From IMG/VR virus record IMGVR_UViG_3300024346_000519, positions 1-23,644 of that record: 23,644 bases of DNA; one strand, 5' to 3'. A model generated the notes under the pieces. It ran no database searches. It was not told the origin of the DNA and worked only from the letters and a program-made list of their open reading frames with translations. This DNA is from a virus. Position 1 is the first letter of the stretch. Every line of letters begins with the position of its first letter. Positions 1 to 7,170 of the stretch are shown here, piece by piece. A program made the translations under genes and the position numbers.

Positions 1-43
1 ACCGATGCATACCAGAAATATCTCTTACCCAATCTTCACTCAT
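1..43 (-). CDS. Start of an unidentified phage gene (partial, cut by window edge)
   Basis: An ATG at 43-41 overlaps the TGA stop of peptide deformylase (42-40) in an ATGA arrangement, the same coupling used by the preceding genes. Only 14 codons are visible (MSEDWVRDISGMHR), continuing off the left edge. I have a vague impression of similarity to the N-termini of small phage proteins with a D-W-V-x-D-I-x-x-M-H pattern, some annotated as MazG-like, but 14 residues are not enough to name a function. The call rests on the overlap geometry and the open frame. Confidence 0.6.
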   Translation of the reverse strand, partial: MSEDWVRDISGMHR

Positions 44-600
44 GCTTTTAACCAATCCATCATTTGTTGTACTTCTAAAGATAACTCATTTTTCGGTTTA
101 AGTACACCGTTTTTTCGGTTTATTTTCGTCGCAAGCTTTCTTGCTTGTTCCATATGATATATATTCGCTCTCTTTGTGTATTGAATACCGTTGAGATGGT
201 CCATTTCATGTTGAAATACACGAGCAGTGATACCATCAAACTTCTTTGTCTCAGTCGTACCATCCGGATGTGTAAAGCGAACCTTAATAAACTTCGGGCG
301 CTTGATCTTCACGAAGAGATTTGGATACGACAAGCATCCTTCTTCGAGTGTCACCGTCTCAGATGATACGTCGATAATCTTCGGATTGATAACACCAATC
401 ACGTTCTCTGCTCTCATGACAAACATACGAGTACGTACACCAATCTGATTGGCCGAGAGTCCCATACCTTCAGCATCGATCATCGTCTCGGCAAGATCGT
501 TGTAGAGTTCGACTGGATTGACAATCGGATTATCGAAGTCAAACTTCGGCATCTCTTCGCGAAGCATATTTGCTGTATGATGTAAGATGTCTTTGATCAT
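40..600 (-). CDS. def: Peptide deformylase (phage-encoded)
   Basis: It removes the N-formyl group from nascent proteins using a metal-dependent active site. All three family motifs are present in the 186-aa product: motif 1 GMGLSANQIG (residues 45-54), motif 2 EEGCLSYP with the metal-ligand Cys89, and motif 3 QHEMDHLNG with ligands His131 and His135 and catalytic Glu132. The length is slightly above that of the short cyanophage enzymes and similar to bacterial ones. The start ATG (600-598) overlaps the TGA of the 46-aa gene upstream, with AGGATT about 8 bases before it. Phage deformylases are well known in marine T4-like phages and have been proposed to support translation of particular host or phage proteins during infection. 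The catalytic residues argue for an active enzyme. Confidence 0.96.
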   Translation of the reverse strand: MIKDILHHTANMLREEMPKFDFDNPIVNPVELYNDLAETMIDAEGMGLSANQIGVRTRMFVMRAENVIGVINPKIIDVSSETVTLEEGCLSYPNLFVKIKRPKFIKVRFTHPDGTTETKKFDGITARVFQHEMDHLNGIQYTKRANIYHMEQARKLATKINRKNGVLKPKNELSLEVQQMMDWLKA

Positions 601-737
601 TTCACAATCCTATCAAAATTGAGTTTTGTCAATCTGCTAATGGCTACATGATACTTTTTCAGTAGTTCCATCTCAGCTTTCGAATACTGTTGATACCAGT
701 ATTGTTTGCCATCTTTCTCTTCAATCCACTGGTTCAT
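597..737 (-). CDS. Small hypothetical protein, 46 aa
   Basis: This short open frame exactly fills the gap between gp46 and deformylase. Its ATG (737-735) overlaps the gp46 TGA (736-734) as ATGA, and its TGA (599-597) overlaps the deformylase ATG. AGGA lies about 7 bases before the start. The product begins MNQWIEEKDG, has an aromatic stretch (YWYQQY) at residues 13-18, and is otherwise charged and probably helical. It has no signal peptide or membrane segment. Coupling on both sides makes it a real gene, but I do not recognise the family and assign no function. Confidence 0.75.
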   Translation of the reverse strand: MNQWIEEKDGKQYWYQQYSKAEMELLKKYHVAISRLTKLNFDRIVK

Positions 738-2449
738 GCTGCTATCCTACTAAAGTTTTTATGTTTCTCGAACTTGATTACGCTATGGAACTTATCATAG
801 AGCTGATCGCCTTTGTGGCTAATCACAAACGTGTTCGTATCTTGTGTCAAGCCTTCGAGGATCTTCATGAATTCTTCTGTTCCTCCAACGTCGAGCGACG
901 AGTCGAAGACTTCATCCATGAGGAGAAGGTTGGTCGAAGCAGAATTGCGAAGCTTAGCAATAGCCCTCCAGGTAAACATAAGGCTAAGATCAATGCGCAT
1001 CTTTTCTCCTTCTGAGAAAGAGGCATAGCTGAAATCGTCTCTGTGACGCGACTTAATAGTTTCATTAAAATTTTCGTCCAATTCGAACTGGACAAAGAAG
1101 TCCATGGCTGCGAGATACTTATTGATCAACTTATTCATGACAGGAACATATTGCTTGATGATCTTTGTCTTAATGCCTGTATCCTTGAGCAAAACACCAG
1201 CGACTTCGAGAACTGAACGATGGTGTGTGAGTTCTTCTTTGCGAGCTTTGGTATTTTTTAATTCAGTCTTAAAAACATCAACATCGTCAGTGCTCGTATC
1301 AATCGCAAGTGTATTGTTACGAATCGATTCGATCTCTGCGTTCAGAGTCTTAATCGAGTTTTGCCACGAACGAATGTCCGCGTTATGACCAGTCATCTGA
1401 GTATTCAGAGACGTGATCTGTGCATTGATAGCAGCGATTTCGTTCAGACGAGTCTCGATGTTTTTCATCTGTCTTTCGATCTCAACCATGGCAGTTTCAA
1501 TCTCACTTGTCTTATTCGTGCGATTACTAATCCATTCTTCTTTGAAACCATGATCGATACCTTGGCGGCATGTCGGGCAGTTATCGTGGTCGTGGAAGAA
1601 CGAGATCTCTTTCTTAAACTTACGAATCTTGGTCTCGAGATCGGTCTCCATCTGACGTAGCTTCAGCTTACGCTTCGATACCTTGTCATGATCCTCGATC
1701 TGTGCACTCAGAGATAAGATGTTATCAGACACAACTTGAATAGCAGTTTCAGTTTCTGATACACGATCTTCGAGTTCATCGATCATGCCTTGCTTAGCTT
1801 TGATCAGCTCGTCATTGTTGGTACGAAGAGATACGATATGCTTCTCTGCCAATTCGATTTTGTTCTCGATGAGATTAATCTTATGATCAGACTCGTGAAG
1901 TTCATTCCGATTCTCAATGATCTTTTCTTTGAGCAATGTATTCATCGTACTAAAGATTTGTATGTCCAGAAGATCTTCGATGACTTCTCTTCGCCCATGA
2001 GCTGGGAGCTGCATAAAGGGCAAATAGTTTGCAGAGCCTAATACTACGATCTGGCTGAAAGATTTGAAACTTAATTTCAATAATTGCTTCTCAAAGTAAT
2101 CTTGATAATCTTTATTAGAGCTATTTTGATTTAATAGTACACCATTTTGATAGATCTCGAACAGGTTAGGTCGCATACCTCTTTTTACAAGAAACGAGTT
2201 TTTTCCTACTAGGAACTCACATTCAACTAAAAGGTTCTTATTTGTCATTGAATTGACAAGCTGTGGCTTATTGATATTACGGAAAGCTTTACCATACAAG
2301 ACATAAGACAGCGCATCCAAGATCGTCGACTTGCCTGCGCCATTTTCACCGAGAATGAGTGTAGATTTGCTGCGATCCAATTGGACTTCAGTCATTTGAT
2401 TTCCAGTCGACAGAAGATTCTGCCAACGGAGTTTGTTAAAATAAATCAT
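734..2449 (-). CDS. 46: gp46 recombination endonuclease subunit (Rad50/SbcC-like ATPase)
   Basis: This is the SMC-type ATPase of the gp46-gp47 complex, which resects DNA ends for recombination-dependent replication and takes part in host DNA degradation. The 571-aa product is close to T4 gp46 in length. It has Walker A GENGAGKST (34-42), a long coiled coil (about 170-400) interrupted by the zinc-hook CPTC (291-294), the ABC signature SFSEGEK (477-483), and Walker B LLLMDEVFD (508-516). The start is two bases after the gp47 stop, with GGAG inside the end of gene 47 as ribosome site. This is the normal T4-like pair, with no truncation or missing motif. Confidence 0.97.
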   Translation of the reverse strand: MIYFNKLRWQNLLSTGNQMTEVQLDRSKSTLILGENGAGKSTILDALSYVLYGKAFRNINKPQLVNSMTNKNLLVECEFLVGKNSFLVKRGMRPNLFEIYQNGVLLNQNSSNKDYQDYFEKQLLKLSFKSFSQIVVLGSANYLPFMQLPAHGRREVIEDLLDIQIFSTMNTLLKEKIIENRNELHESDHKINLIENKIELAEKHIVSLRTNNDELIKAKQGMIDELEDRVSETETAIQVVSDNILSLSAQIEDHDKVSKRKLKLRQMETDLETKIRKFKKEISFFHDHDNCPTCRQGIDHGFKEEWISNRTNKTSEIETAMVEIERQMKNIETRLNEIAAINAQITSLNTQMTGHNADIRSWQNSIKTLNAEIESIRNNTLAIDTSTDDVDVFKTELKNTKARKEELTHHRSVLEVAGVLLKDTGIKTKIIKQYVPVMNKLINKYLAAMDFFVQFELDENFNETIKSRHRDDFSYASFSEGEKMRIDLSLMFTWRAIAKLRNSASTNLLLMDEVFDSSLDVGGTEEFMKILEGLTQDTNTFVISHKGDQLYDKFHSVIKFEKHKNFSRIAA

Positions 2450-2451
2450 GA

Positions 2452-3516
2452 TTACTCCACACTTAAAGCTTCACCATACAACGTTGTTAAGAAATTGTAC
2501 AATCTTTTTTTATCCACTGGAGTTTCCCACTGGTCAATCACTTTGGTGAGGATTGTGAGTGTATCTTCCGCTTCATTGACAATGTCACGGTCATCTTCCA
2601 GTTGAAGATTGAGATTGTCTTCGACCACTTGTATGTCAAGAGCACCTGCCTTTTCGAGCTTATCAATATATGTATCGAACCAGAAAGGATTGTTCTTGTT
2701 CTTCACAATGACCTTCACATAGTTACCTTTGACAGCATCGAAATCTAATTCATGAATGGATTCAAAGTTGAGCCATTTGGCATCATCATAGAACCACTTC
2801 TGAAACATCGTATAAGGATTCTGTATGAATGTTAGCTCACGAGTGTCTGTGTCAAATATATGAAAGCCCCTTGGATCATCATAGTCAGACCAAGACATTT
2901 CGTAGGGTGCGCCAAGATAATTGATATTACCACGCGTGGATTTATGATGGAAATGCCCACTACACACGACATCAAACTTATCAAACATGCTAGCGCTAAA
3001 TCCATGATCATTCACTGCACCCTTATACATTTCGAAGCCAGCGAGTTCGAGATGCCCAAATAAAACCTGCGCAGAAGTGTCATCGATAAACTTCATGCTT
3101 TCATCATAGTTGCCAGAACAAATCCAAGGAAGTACGGCAATACTCAAGCCGTCGATATCTACTTCTGTTGGATCTGAGTAATAATGAATGTCATACGTCG
3201 AGTGATCAAACAACTCGCGCATTGAATTGACTTCGTTCGTGTTCTTGAACGAAGTATCATGGTTGCCGATGATCACATCTAGACGTATTCCGGAGCTATC
3301 ACAGTGCTCGACGAATCTTCGTAGGTGTCTTGCGGTGACAAAATTAATATACTTACGCCTATCAACAATATCCCCAAGATGAAATATACGATTAATACCA
3401 TGTTCAGTAAGATACGGGAAAAAGTAGTCATAATAAAACCTATTAAAATATTCTGCAAAAGCCGCAGAATCTCCGCGGGCTCCCCAATGAGTGTCAGTGA
3501 TCAAAGCAATTTTCAT
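2452..3516 (-). CDS. 47: gp47 recombination endonuclease subunit (Mre11/SbcD-like nuclease)
   Basis: This is the metallophosphoesterase nuclease partner of gp46. In its 354 aa the phosphodiesterase motifs appear in order: DTHWG (8-12), GDIVD (48-52), GNHD (84-87), GHLE (154-157) and GHFHH (187-191). These supply the two-metal site of Mre11-family nucleases. The C-terminal third (about 230-354) is the expected Rad50-binding and cap region and is less conserved. The start ATG (3516-3514) overlaps the stop of the 55-aa gene as ATGA. Its own ribosome site is weak (AAGAAGAAG), so translational coupling is likely. Together with gp46 it would make a complete Mre11-Rad50-type complex. Confidence 0.97.
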   Translation of the reverse strand: MKIALITDTHWGARGDSAAFAEYFNRFYYDYFFPYLTEHGINRIFHLGDIVDRRKYINFVTARHLRRFVEHCDSSGIRLDVIIGNHDTSFKNTNEVNSMRELFDHSTYDIHYYSDPTEVDIDGLSIAVLPWICSGNYDESMKFIDDTSAQVLFGHLELAGFEMYKGAVNDHGFSASMFDKFDVVCSGHFHHKSTRGNINYLGAPYEMSWSDYDDPRGFHIFDTDTRELTFIQNPYTMFQKWFYDDAKWLNFESIHELDFDAVKGNYVKVIVKNKNNPFWFDTYIDKLEKAGALDIQVVEDNLNLQLEDDRDIVNEAEDTLTILTKVIDQWETPVDKKRLYNFLTTLYGEALSVE

Positions 3517-3680
3517 TTAAAAATCTTCTTCTTATTATAATATTCACGTAAAGACATATCCGCGAAATCACGAATGAGTTCCATTGAAATCATGTAGTTA
3601 TATCGAATGTGTTCAGGTGTTTTTTCATTCAGCATGTTTTCTCTGATCTGTTGAACCAGAGCTGGAATATTATCCTTCAT
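3513..3680 (-). CDS. Small hypothetical protein, 55 aa
   Basis: This frame fills the 150-base space between gp55 and gp47. The ATG (3680-3678) lies inside the last codons of gene 55 (11-base overlap), with GAGG about 9 bases upstream. The TGA (3515-3513) overlaps the gp47 start. The product begins MKDNIPALVQ and ends with a basic KKKIFK tail. It is soluble, probably helical, and methionine-rich in its middle (RYNYMISMEL). The tight overlaps at both ends support it as a real gene. I do not recognise the family. Its position between the late sigma factor and the nuclease pair does not by itself give a role. Confidence 0.8.
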   Translation of the reverse strand: MKDNIPALVQQIRENMLNEKTPEHIRYNYMISMELIRDFADMSLREYYNKKKIFK

Positions 3681-4230
3681 CTTCTTCGTCCTCGATAAAC
3701 TTCTCTACGCCTTTCTTTTCGACAGGCTTTGGTGGTTTCTTTGCTTCAAACTTCTCTACCAATTCACCAAGCTTTTCTGATACATTGATAAATGCGGCAT
3801 TGAAGTGCGATCGATCTTCTGGTGCCATGTCTACGAGAGTGTTCATGATCATGCTATTCTCAAAAGCTTTGTGTTTGATATATGTGTGCTTCTTTTCTTT
3901 TTGAATTCGACGTAAAAACGCATAGTAAATGATTTGTGTAAAGTAAGCGAATGGATTCGAAGATTTTTCTGGATTGAAGTTATGAATGTATGTCAGACAG
4001 TTTTCAATGCCATCACCTACCATCTCTTCGCGATAAGAATACCCAATAAAGTTAGGCCGAGTTGAGAGGCGCTGGGCAATCAACATAATGCATTTGCCTA
4101 CATAATTTGGAATCGCTGGCCTTGGTTCACCATTCTTCTTTGCTTCTTGACAAGAATTCCAGAACTTGACCATCTCGGTATAAAACAACTTATTGTCGAT
4201 ATAGTGGGTAGTCGGTTTCTTTTTAATCAT
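3670..4230 (-). CDS. 55: gp55 late-transcription sigma factor
   Basis: This is a diverged sigma-70-family protein that directs host RNA polymerase to the 8-bp late promoter box TATAAATA, in T4 together with co-activator gp33 and the sliding clamp gp45. The 186-aa product matches the T4 gp55 size and carries the region-2-like block FNPEKSSNPFAYFTQIIYYA (85-104) followed by LRRIQKEKKH, the core-binding and promoter-melting part of the family. The C-terminus is highly acidic (EDEEDEG), as expected for the part that in T4 contacts the clamp, although the T4 hydrophobic clamp-binding end is not obvious here. It lies upstream of 47 and 46. Its presence agrees with the exact TATAAATA boxes found elsewhere in this window. 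Confidence 0.93.
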   Translation of the reverse strand: MIKKKPTTHYIDNKLFYTEMVKFWNSCQEAKKNGEPRPAIPNYVGKCIMLIAQRLSTRPNFIGYSYREEMVGDGIENCLTYIHNFNPEKSSNPFAYFTQIIYYAFLRRIQKEKKHTYIKHKAFENSMIMNTLVDMAPEDRSHFNAAFINVSEKLGELVEKFEAKKPPKPVEKKGVEKFIEDEEDEG

Positions 4231-4242
4231 TATTCAACTTTC

Positions 4243-4626
4243 TCAATTTACTGTACTTTTTCCTACGAGTCTTTGTGTCAGAAAAGATTTCATCTTACGA
4301 TCCATCTCATCCATACCCTCGAGGGTTTGCTTTAACATGACATCATTTTCGCGTTTAGCCGTAAATTCAACGAGTCGGCCATAATATTCTTCGAGTCTAT
4401 TCGAAGGATTATAGCTATACAATACCACGTTTTTCTTTATATGTACACAGTTATCTTTCGAAAATGCTAACAAATAATCCATACGAATACCAGAACCTTC
4501 ATCTGAGTCGTCGACAATATCCATCATAAATGGTTGTTCAATTGTATGTGTCGCTGATCTGTCTGTGTCATTTTTGATTTTACCGATCAGGACTTCGCCG
4601 TTAATCAAATGTAATACTTTTATCAT
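4243..4626 (-). CDS. Hypothetical protein with possible Sm-like fold, 127 aa
   Basis: It lies between uvsW and gene 55, starting 3 bases after the uvsW stop. The N-terminal segment MIKVLHLINGEVLIGKIKND resembles the first strands of Sm/Lsm or similar small beta-barrel folds (hydrophobic strand, N-G-E turn, strand with G-K). It is followed by a strand-rich region (about 30-75) and a charged helical tail (80-127). There is no catalytic signature, signal peptide or membrane segment. The resemblance is by pattern only. Proteins of this size and place occur in other marine T4-like phages as conserved hypotheticals. I am confident it is a gene and not confident of any function. Confidence 0.85.
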   Translation of the reverse strand: MIKVLHLINGEVLIGKIKNDTDRSATHTIEQPFMMDIVDDSDEGSGIRMDYLLAFSKDNCVHIKKNVVLYSYNPSNRLEEYYGRLVEFTAKRENDVMLKQTLEGMDEMDRKMKSFLTQRLVGKSTVN

Positions 4627-4628
4627 AA

Positions 4629-6092
4629 TTAAACCTTTACGTTATAGATTTCGTAGTCAAACTGCTCAGCATCATAAATCTTCGTACGTTCAATAAAATG
4701 CTTGAGCGTAAAGTTTTGATGGGATTTGTAAGAGAGATCATCGACGATATCATATAAGATAGCACCGTGTTCTTGTTTCTCTTCATGCAATCGAAGCATA
4801 CGACCGATGGACTGTAGAACCTTAATCTTCGACTTCGATGGAGAAGCTGCGATCATATGATGTAGTCGATTGATACTCACACCTGTCGATGTCGTTCCGA
4901 GCGAGGCGAGGAGGATAGCGTTTTCTTCTTCTTCGAGAGCCTTTCGTATAGACTCTCGCATATCACCACTAACAGAACCATCAATGTAAAAAACATTATG
5001 ATTAGTACTTCTTGTGATGAGATCATAGAGTGTTTTACCATGATCGACAATTCGAAAGAAAACAAGCTTATTACCTTTTAAAGAGAGTCCGAGGTTGCGG
5101 ATGAACTTATTCCGAGCTTCACTACCAACGAGGAAATCGATTTCTTCTTGATATGTTTTTCCTTTGAGATCTTTGCTTGTCTGTTCATCATATTTAAGGA
5201 CGATACACTTGATCTTGAGTTTAGATACGTATCCTTGATCCATAAGTTCTTTTGTGGTAACTGCTTTGTACTTTGGACCGAAGAGACCTTCGATTGTTGT
5301 CTCATTAAGAGGTGTACCATCGAGCGTGCCGGTAGTACCAAAACGATACTTACAATCAGTAAGACTGCTAAGAATTTGTATAAGCGAAGTAGCTTTTGCT
5401 CCGTGGGCTTCATCTCCGAATACGACTCCAAACTGTTGATACCAAGGTTTTGGCATCTTATTCTTACCATTATTGAGTGACTGCCACGTTGTAATAACAA
5501 GTTCAGCTTCGATGTCATTCGACTTACTTAAACCTTGAGTCGACATATGAATATCACCTGTATATCCATACTCTCGAAAGTCACTCTCCATCTGATTCAC
5601 CAATCCAATCGTAGGAACGATAATCAAACCTTTGTGTTTCTGATACCATCTCATCAGAATGTAGATCATTAATGATTTACCAGAAGAAGTTGGCGATACT
5701 AATGTTCTTCGATTCGATCGAATACACTTTAAGATTGAATCAAACTGATAGTCTCGAATTGCATACTTTTCCGGAATTCTAAGAGTATCTATGAATTCCC
5801 TCAACTCATGCTCAGACACTCCGTCATAGTACATCTCTTCATCAAACGAGAATGTATAGTTTCGAGCATCGCAAAACTTTTTAATATGCCTTGCCAGTCC
5901 GGCGTATACATATCCAGTCAGATTGTTGACGAGACGAATCTTTCCATCCCACATTCTCGCTCGATACTTTGGATGGAACTTATAGTTCTCAGCATAGAAC
6001 GTAAACGCATCTGCCAGTTCCATAATAGTCGATGGCTCTGCTTCCACTTTGACATGGACATTATTAATAAATTTAAGATGCACTGAACTCAT
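4629..6092 (-). CDS. uvsW: UvsW RNA-DNA and DNA helicase
   Basis: This superfamily 2 helicase unwinds R-loops and branched recombination intermediates. In T4 it shifts replication from origin- to recombination-dependent initiation. The 487-aa product shows Walker A SPTSSGKS (133-140), DEAH box (227-230), motif III TTGT (253-256) and motif VI QSIGRMLR (427-434). The N-terminal 100 residues form the small DNA-binding domain typical of UvsW. The ATG overlaps the uvsY stop in TAATG. In T4 uvsW is a late gene. Here it sits directly behind uvsY with no visible promoter of its own, so it is probably read through from upstream. Confidence 0.96.
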   Translation of the reverse strand: MSSVHLKFINNVHVKVEAEPSTIMELADAFTFYAENYKFHPKYRARMWDGKIRLVNNLTGYVYAGLARHIKKFCDARNYTFSFDEEMYYDGVSEHELREFIDTLRIPEKYAIRDYQFDSILKCIRSNRRTLVSPTSSGKSLMIYILMRWYQKHKGLIIVPTIGLVNQMESDFREYGYTGDIHMSTQGLSKSNDIEAELVITTWQSLNNGKNKMPKPWYQQFGVVFGDEAHGAKATSLIQILSSLTDCKYRFGTTGTLDGTPLNETTIEGLFGPKYKAVTTKELMDQGYVSKLKIKCIVLKYDEQTSKDLKGKTYQEEIDFLVGSEARNKFIRNLGLSLKGNKLVFFRIVDHGKTLYDLITRSTNHNVFYIDGSVSGDMRESIRKALEEEENAILLASLGTTSTGVSINRLHHMIAASPSKSKIKVLQSIGRMLRLHEEKQEHGAILYDIVDDLSYKSHQNFTLKHFIERTKIYDAEQFDYEIYNVKV

Positions 6093-6526
6093 TAAATACC
6101 TACTTTAAACCGTTCCCATTCTATTGCGGCCTTAATATTAAAACCACGAGCAGTGAGAGACTTGATGATGGATTCAAGGAGATCGATCTTCTCGTGCTGA
6201 ATGCCGAGTTTGAGCGATAGATTTACCATATCCTTGTCTGCTTCGATATAGTTATTCACTTCAGATTTCAGTATTTTTCCTTGTGGTGGCAAGCGCCAAC
6301 CTTTCTCATGAGACTCTTCTGTTGGTCCAAGCGTGTAGAACTCCAACTTCTCGAGCTTCAGTTGCTTGAGTTCAACTTCTTGTTTACGAAGCAGCAGACG
6401 CTCATGCGTAAAGATCTTAAAATACTTGTGATGGAGCTTTGGAATGTTGAGCGCCTCGTCGCCGAGCTCAGAGCGATTAATCTGGGAATCTTTTTCCCAT
6501 TCTGCATAAATGTCATCAATTTTCAT
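6092..6526 (-). CDS. uvsY: UvsY recombination mediator
   Basis: UvsY loads the recombinase UvsX onto gp32-covered single-stranded DNA. The 144-aa product fits T4 UvsY (137 aa). The N-terminus MKIDDIYAEWEKDSQI, the basic helical middle rich in K/R/E/L (LLLRKQEVELKQLKLEKLEF, 45-64) and the C-terminal RGFNIKAAIEWERFKVGI are family features, and the neighbour is uvsW as in T4. The product is helical and soluble. Its UvsX partner is not in this window. The gene begins 10 bases after the stop of the tail-tube-like gene, so late read-through may contribute to its expression. Confidence 0.94.
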   Translation of the reverse strand: MKIDDIYAEWEKDSQINRSELGDEALNIPKLHHKYFKIFTHERLLLRKQEVELKQLKLEKLEFYTLGPTEESHEKGWRLPPQGKILKSEVNNYIEADKDMVNLSLKLGIQHEKIDLLESIIKSLTARGFNIKAAIEWERFKVGI

Positions 6527-6535
6527 AACTAAATC

Positions 6536-7048
6536 CTATAAAACTTCGATATCATACCTTAGATATTTAAACTCTACACTGCATTCTATATAATTGACAC
6601 TAGTATCTGTAGTATTAAACTCAATATCTCCAATACTCACTGGAAATGCATCATAAAAAGTTATCATAATATTCGAGTTCATGCTACTATTCATAATCTG
6701 TAAGTTGAGATCTGAATATAAAGCAGCTGTGCCTCCAACTTGAGAATTCTGTAAAGCCTTATATCCATCGAAACTTACTGGAGAAGCGAGTGCTACCATC
6801 CAGTTATAGATCTCGAGATAATCTGTCATATCTTCATTCACGCGAAACGTCAGATCGAGAGGACTATAAGTCAGTTTGCCTGTGACTGGAATCGGAACGA
6901 ACGGAGTTGGACTCTCGCCGTTACTCATCTGTACTCCAGGAAAACGAACATTCTGTACATTATAGCTAATCGCAGGTGCTCGAGCCAAAGTAAACTTATA
7001 GCCTAAAGGTGACAGAAAGTTTTTGTTTATATTATTTACGGCTGTCAT
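6536..7048 (-). CDS. Tail-tube-fold virion protein (gp19-like paralogue)
   Basis: The 170-aa product has the pattern of T4 gp19/tail-tube-family proteins: an N-terminal NKNFLSPLGYKFTLARAP stretch, PGVQMSNGESPTPFVPIPV, and a conserved DLTFRVNEDMTDYLEIYNWM block (about 65-84). I choose the ATG at 7048 because AAGGAAAG lies 2-9 bases before it. An upstream ATG at 7081 would add 11 residues but lacks a ribosome site and sits in the promoter leader. An exact late promoter box (7084-7091) precedes it, so it is a late, probably structural gene. It occupies the place downstream of gp23 where some cyanophages carry the tail-completion protein gp3. It could be a tube initiator, terminator or stabiliser. 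The exact T4 counterpart is uncertain. Confidence 0.85.
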   Translation of the reverse strand: MTAVNNINKNFLSPLGYKFTLARAPAISYNVQNVRFPGVQMSNGESPTPFVPIPVTGKLTYSPLDLTFRVNEDMTDYLEIYNWMVALASPVSFDGYKALQNSQVGGTAALYSDLNLQIMNSSMNSNIMITFYDAFPVSIGDIEFNTTDTSVNYIECSVEFKYLRYDIEVL

Positions 7049-7083
7049 ATCTTTCCTTCGGCTGTAATACCCATTATACACAC

Positions 7084-7091
7084 TATTTATA
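7084..7091 (-). promoter_or_regulatory. T4-type late promoter box for the tail-tube-like gene
   Basis: The minus strand reads TATAAATA, identical to the T4 late promoter consensus bound by gp55. It lies between the gp23 terminator and the ATG at 7048 (36 bases), a normal leader length. Confidence 0.85.
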
Positions 7092-7104
7092 TATTGTACA
7101 TGCC

Positions 7105-7135
7105 AAAAAGAAGGGGAGCCTTTCGACTCCCCTTC
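7105..7135 (-). terminator. Rho-independent terminator after gp23
   Basis: On the minus strand a 9-bp perfect stem (GAAGGGGAG with CTCCCCTTC) is extended by a T-G and a C-G pair closing a GAAA tetraloop (7110-7135). It is followed by TTTTT (7109-7105). It lies 35 bases beyond the gp23 stop and upstream of the next late promoter. Confidence 0.93.
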
Positions 7136-7143
7136 CAGTTTTA

Positions 7144-7165
7144 GAGGTTGGTTTTACACCAACTC
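7144..7165 (-). other. Second hairpin immediately after the gp23 stop
   Basis: On the minus strand GAGTTGGT pairs with ACCAAC-C-TC around a short A-rich loop, with one bulged C. It starts 5 bases after the gp23 stop and is not followed by a T-tract, so it is probably not a terminator itself. It could stabilise the 3' end of the capsid mRNA or assist the following terminator. Confidence 0.5.
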
Positions 7166-7170
7166 TTATA

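Noticed and set aside
5078-5518. 146-aa minus-strand open frame inside uvsW
   Set aside because: It is a shifted-frame shadow of the helicase gene, which has all its motifs in the main frame. No start signal or protein features are seen.
7049-7081. Upstream ATG of the tail-tube-like gene giving 181 aa
   Set aside because: It would start almost on the late promoter box with no ribosome site, while the ATG at 7048 has AAGGAAAG at correct distance.
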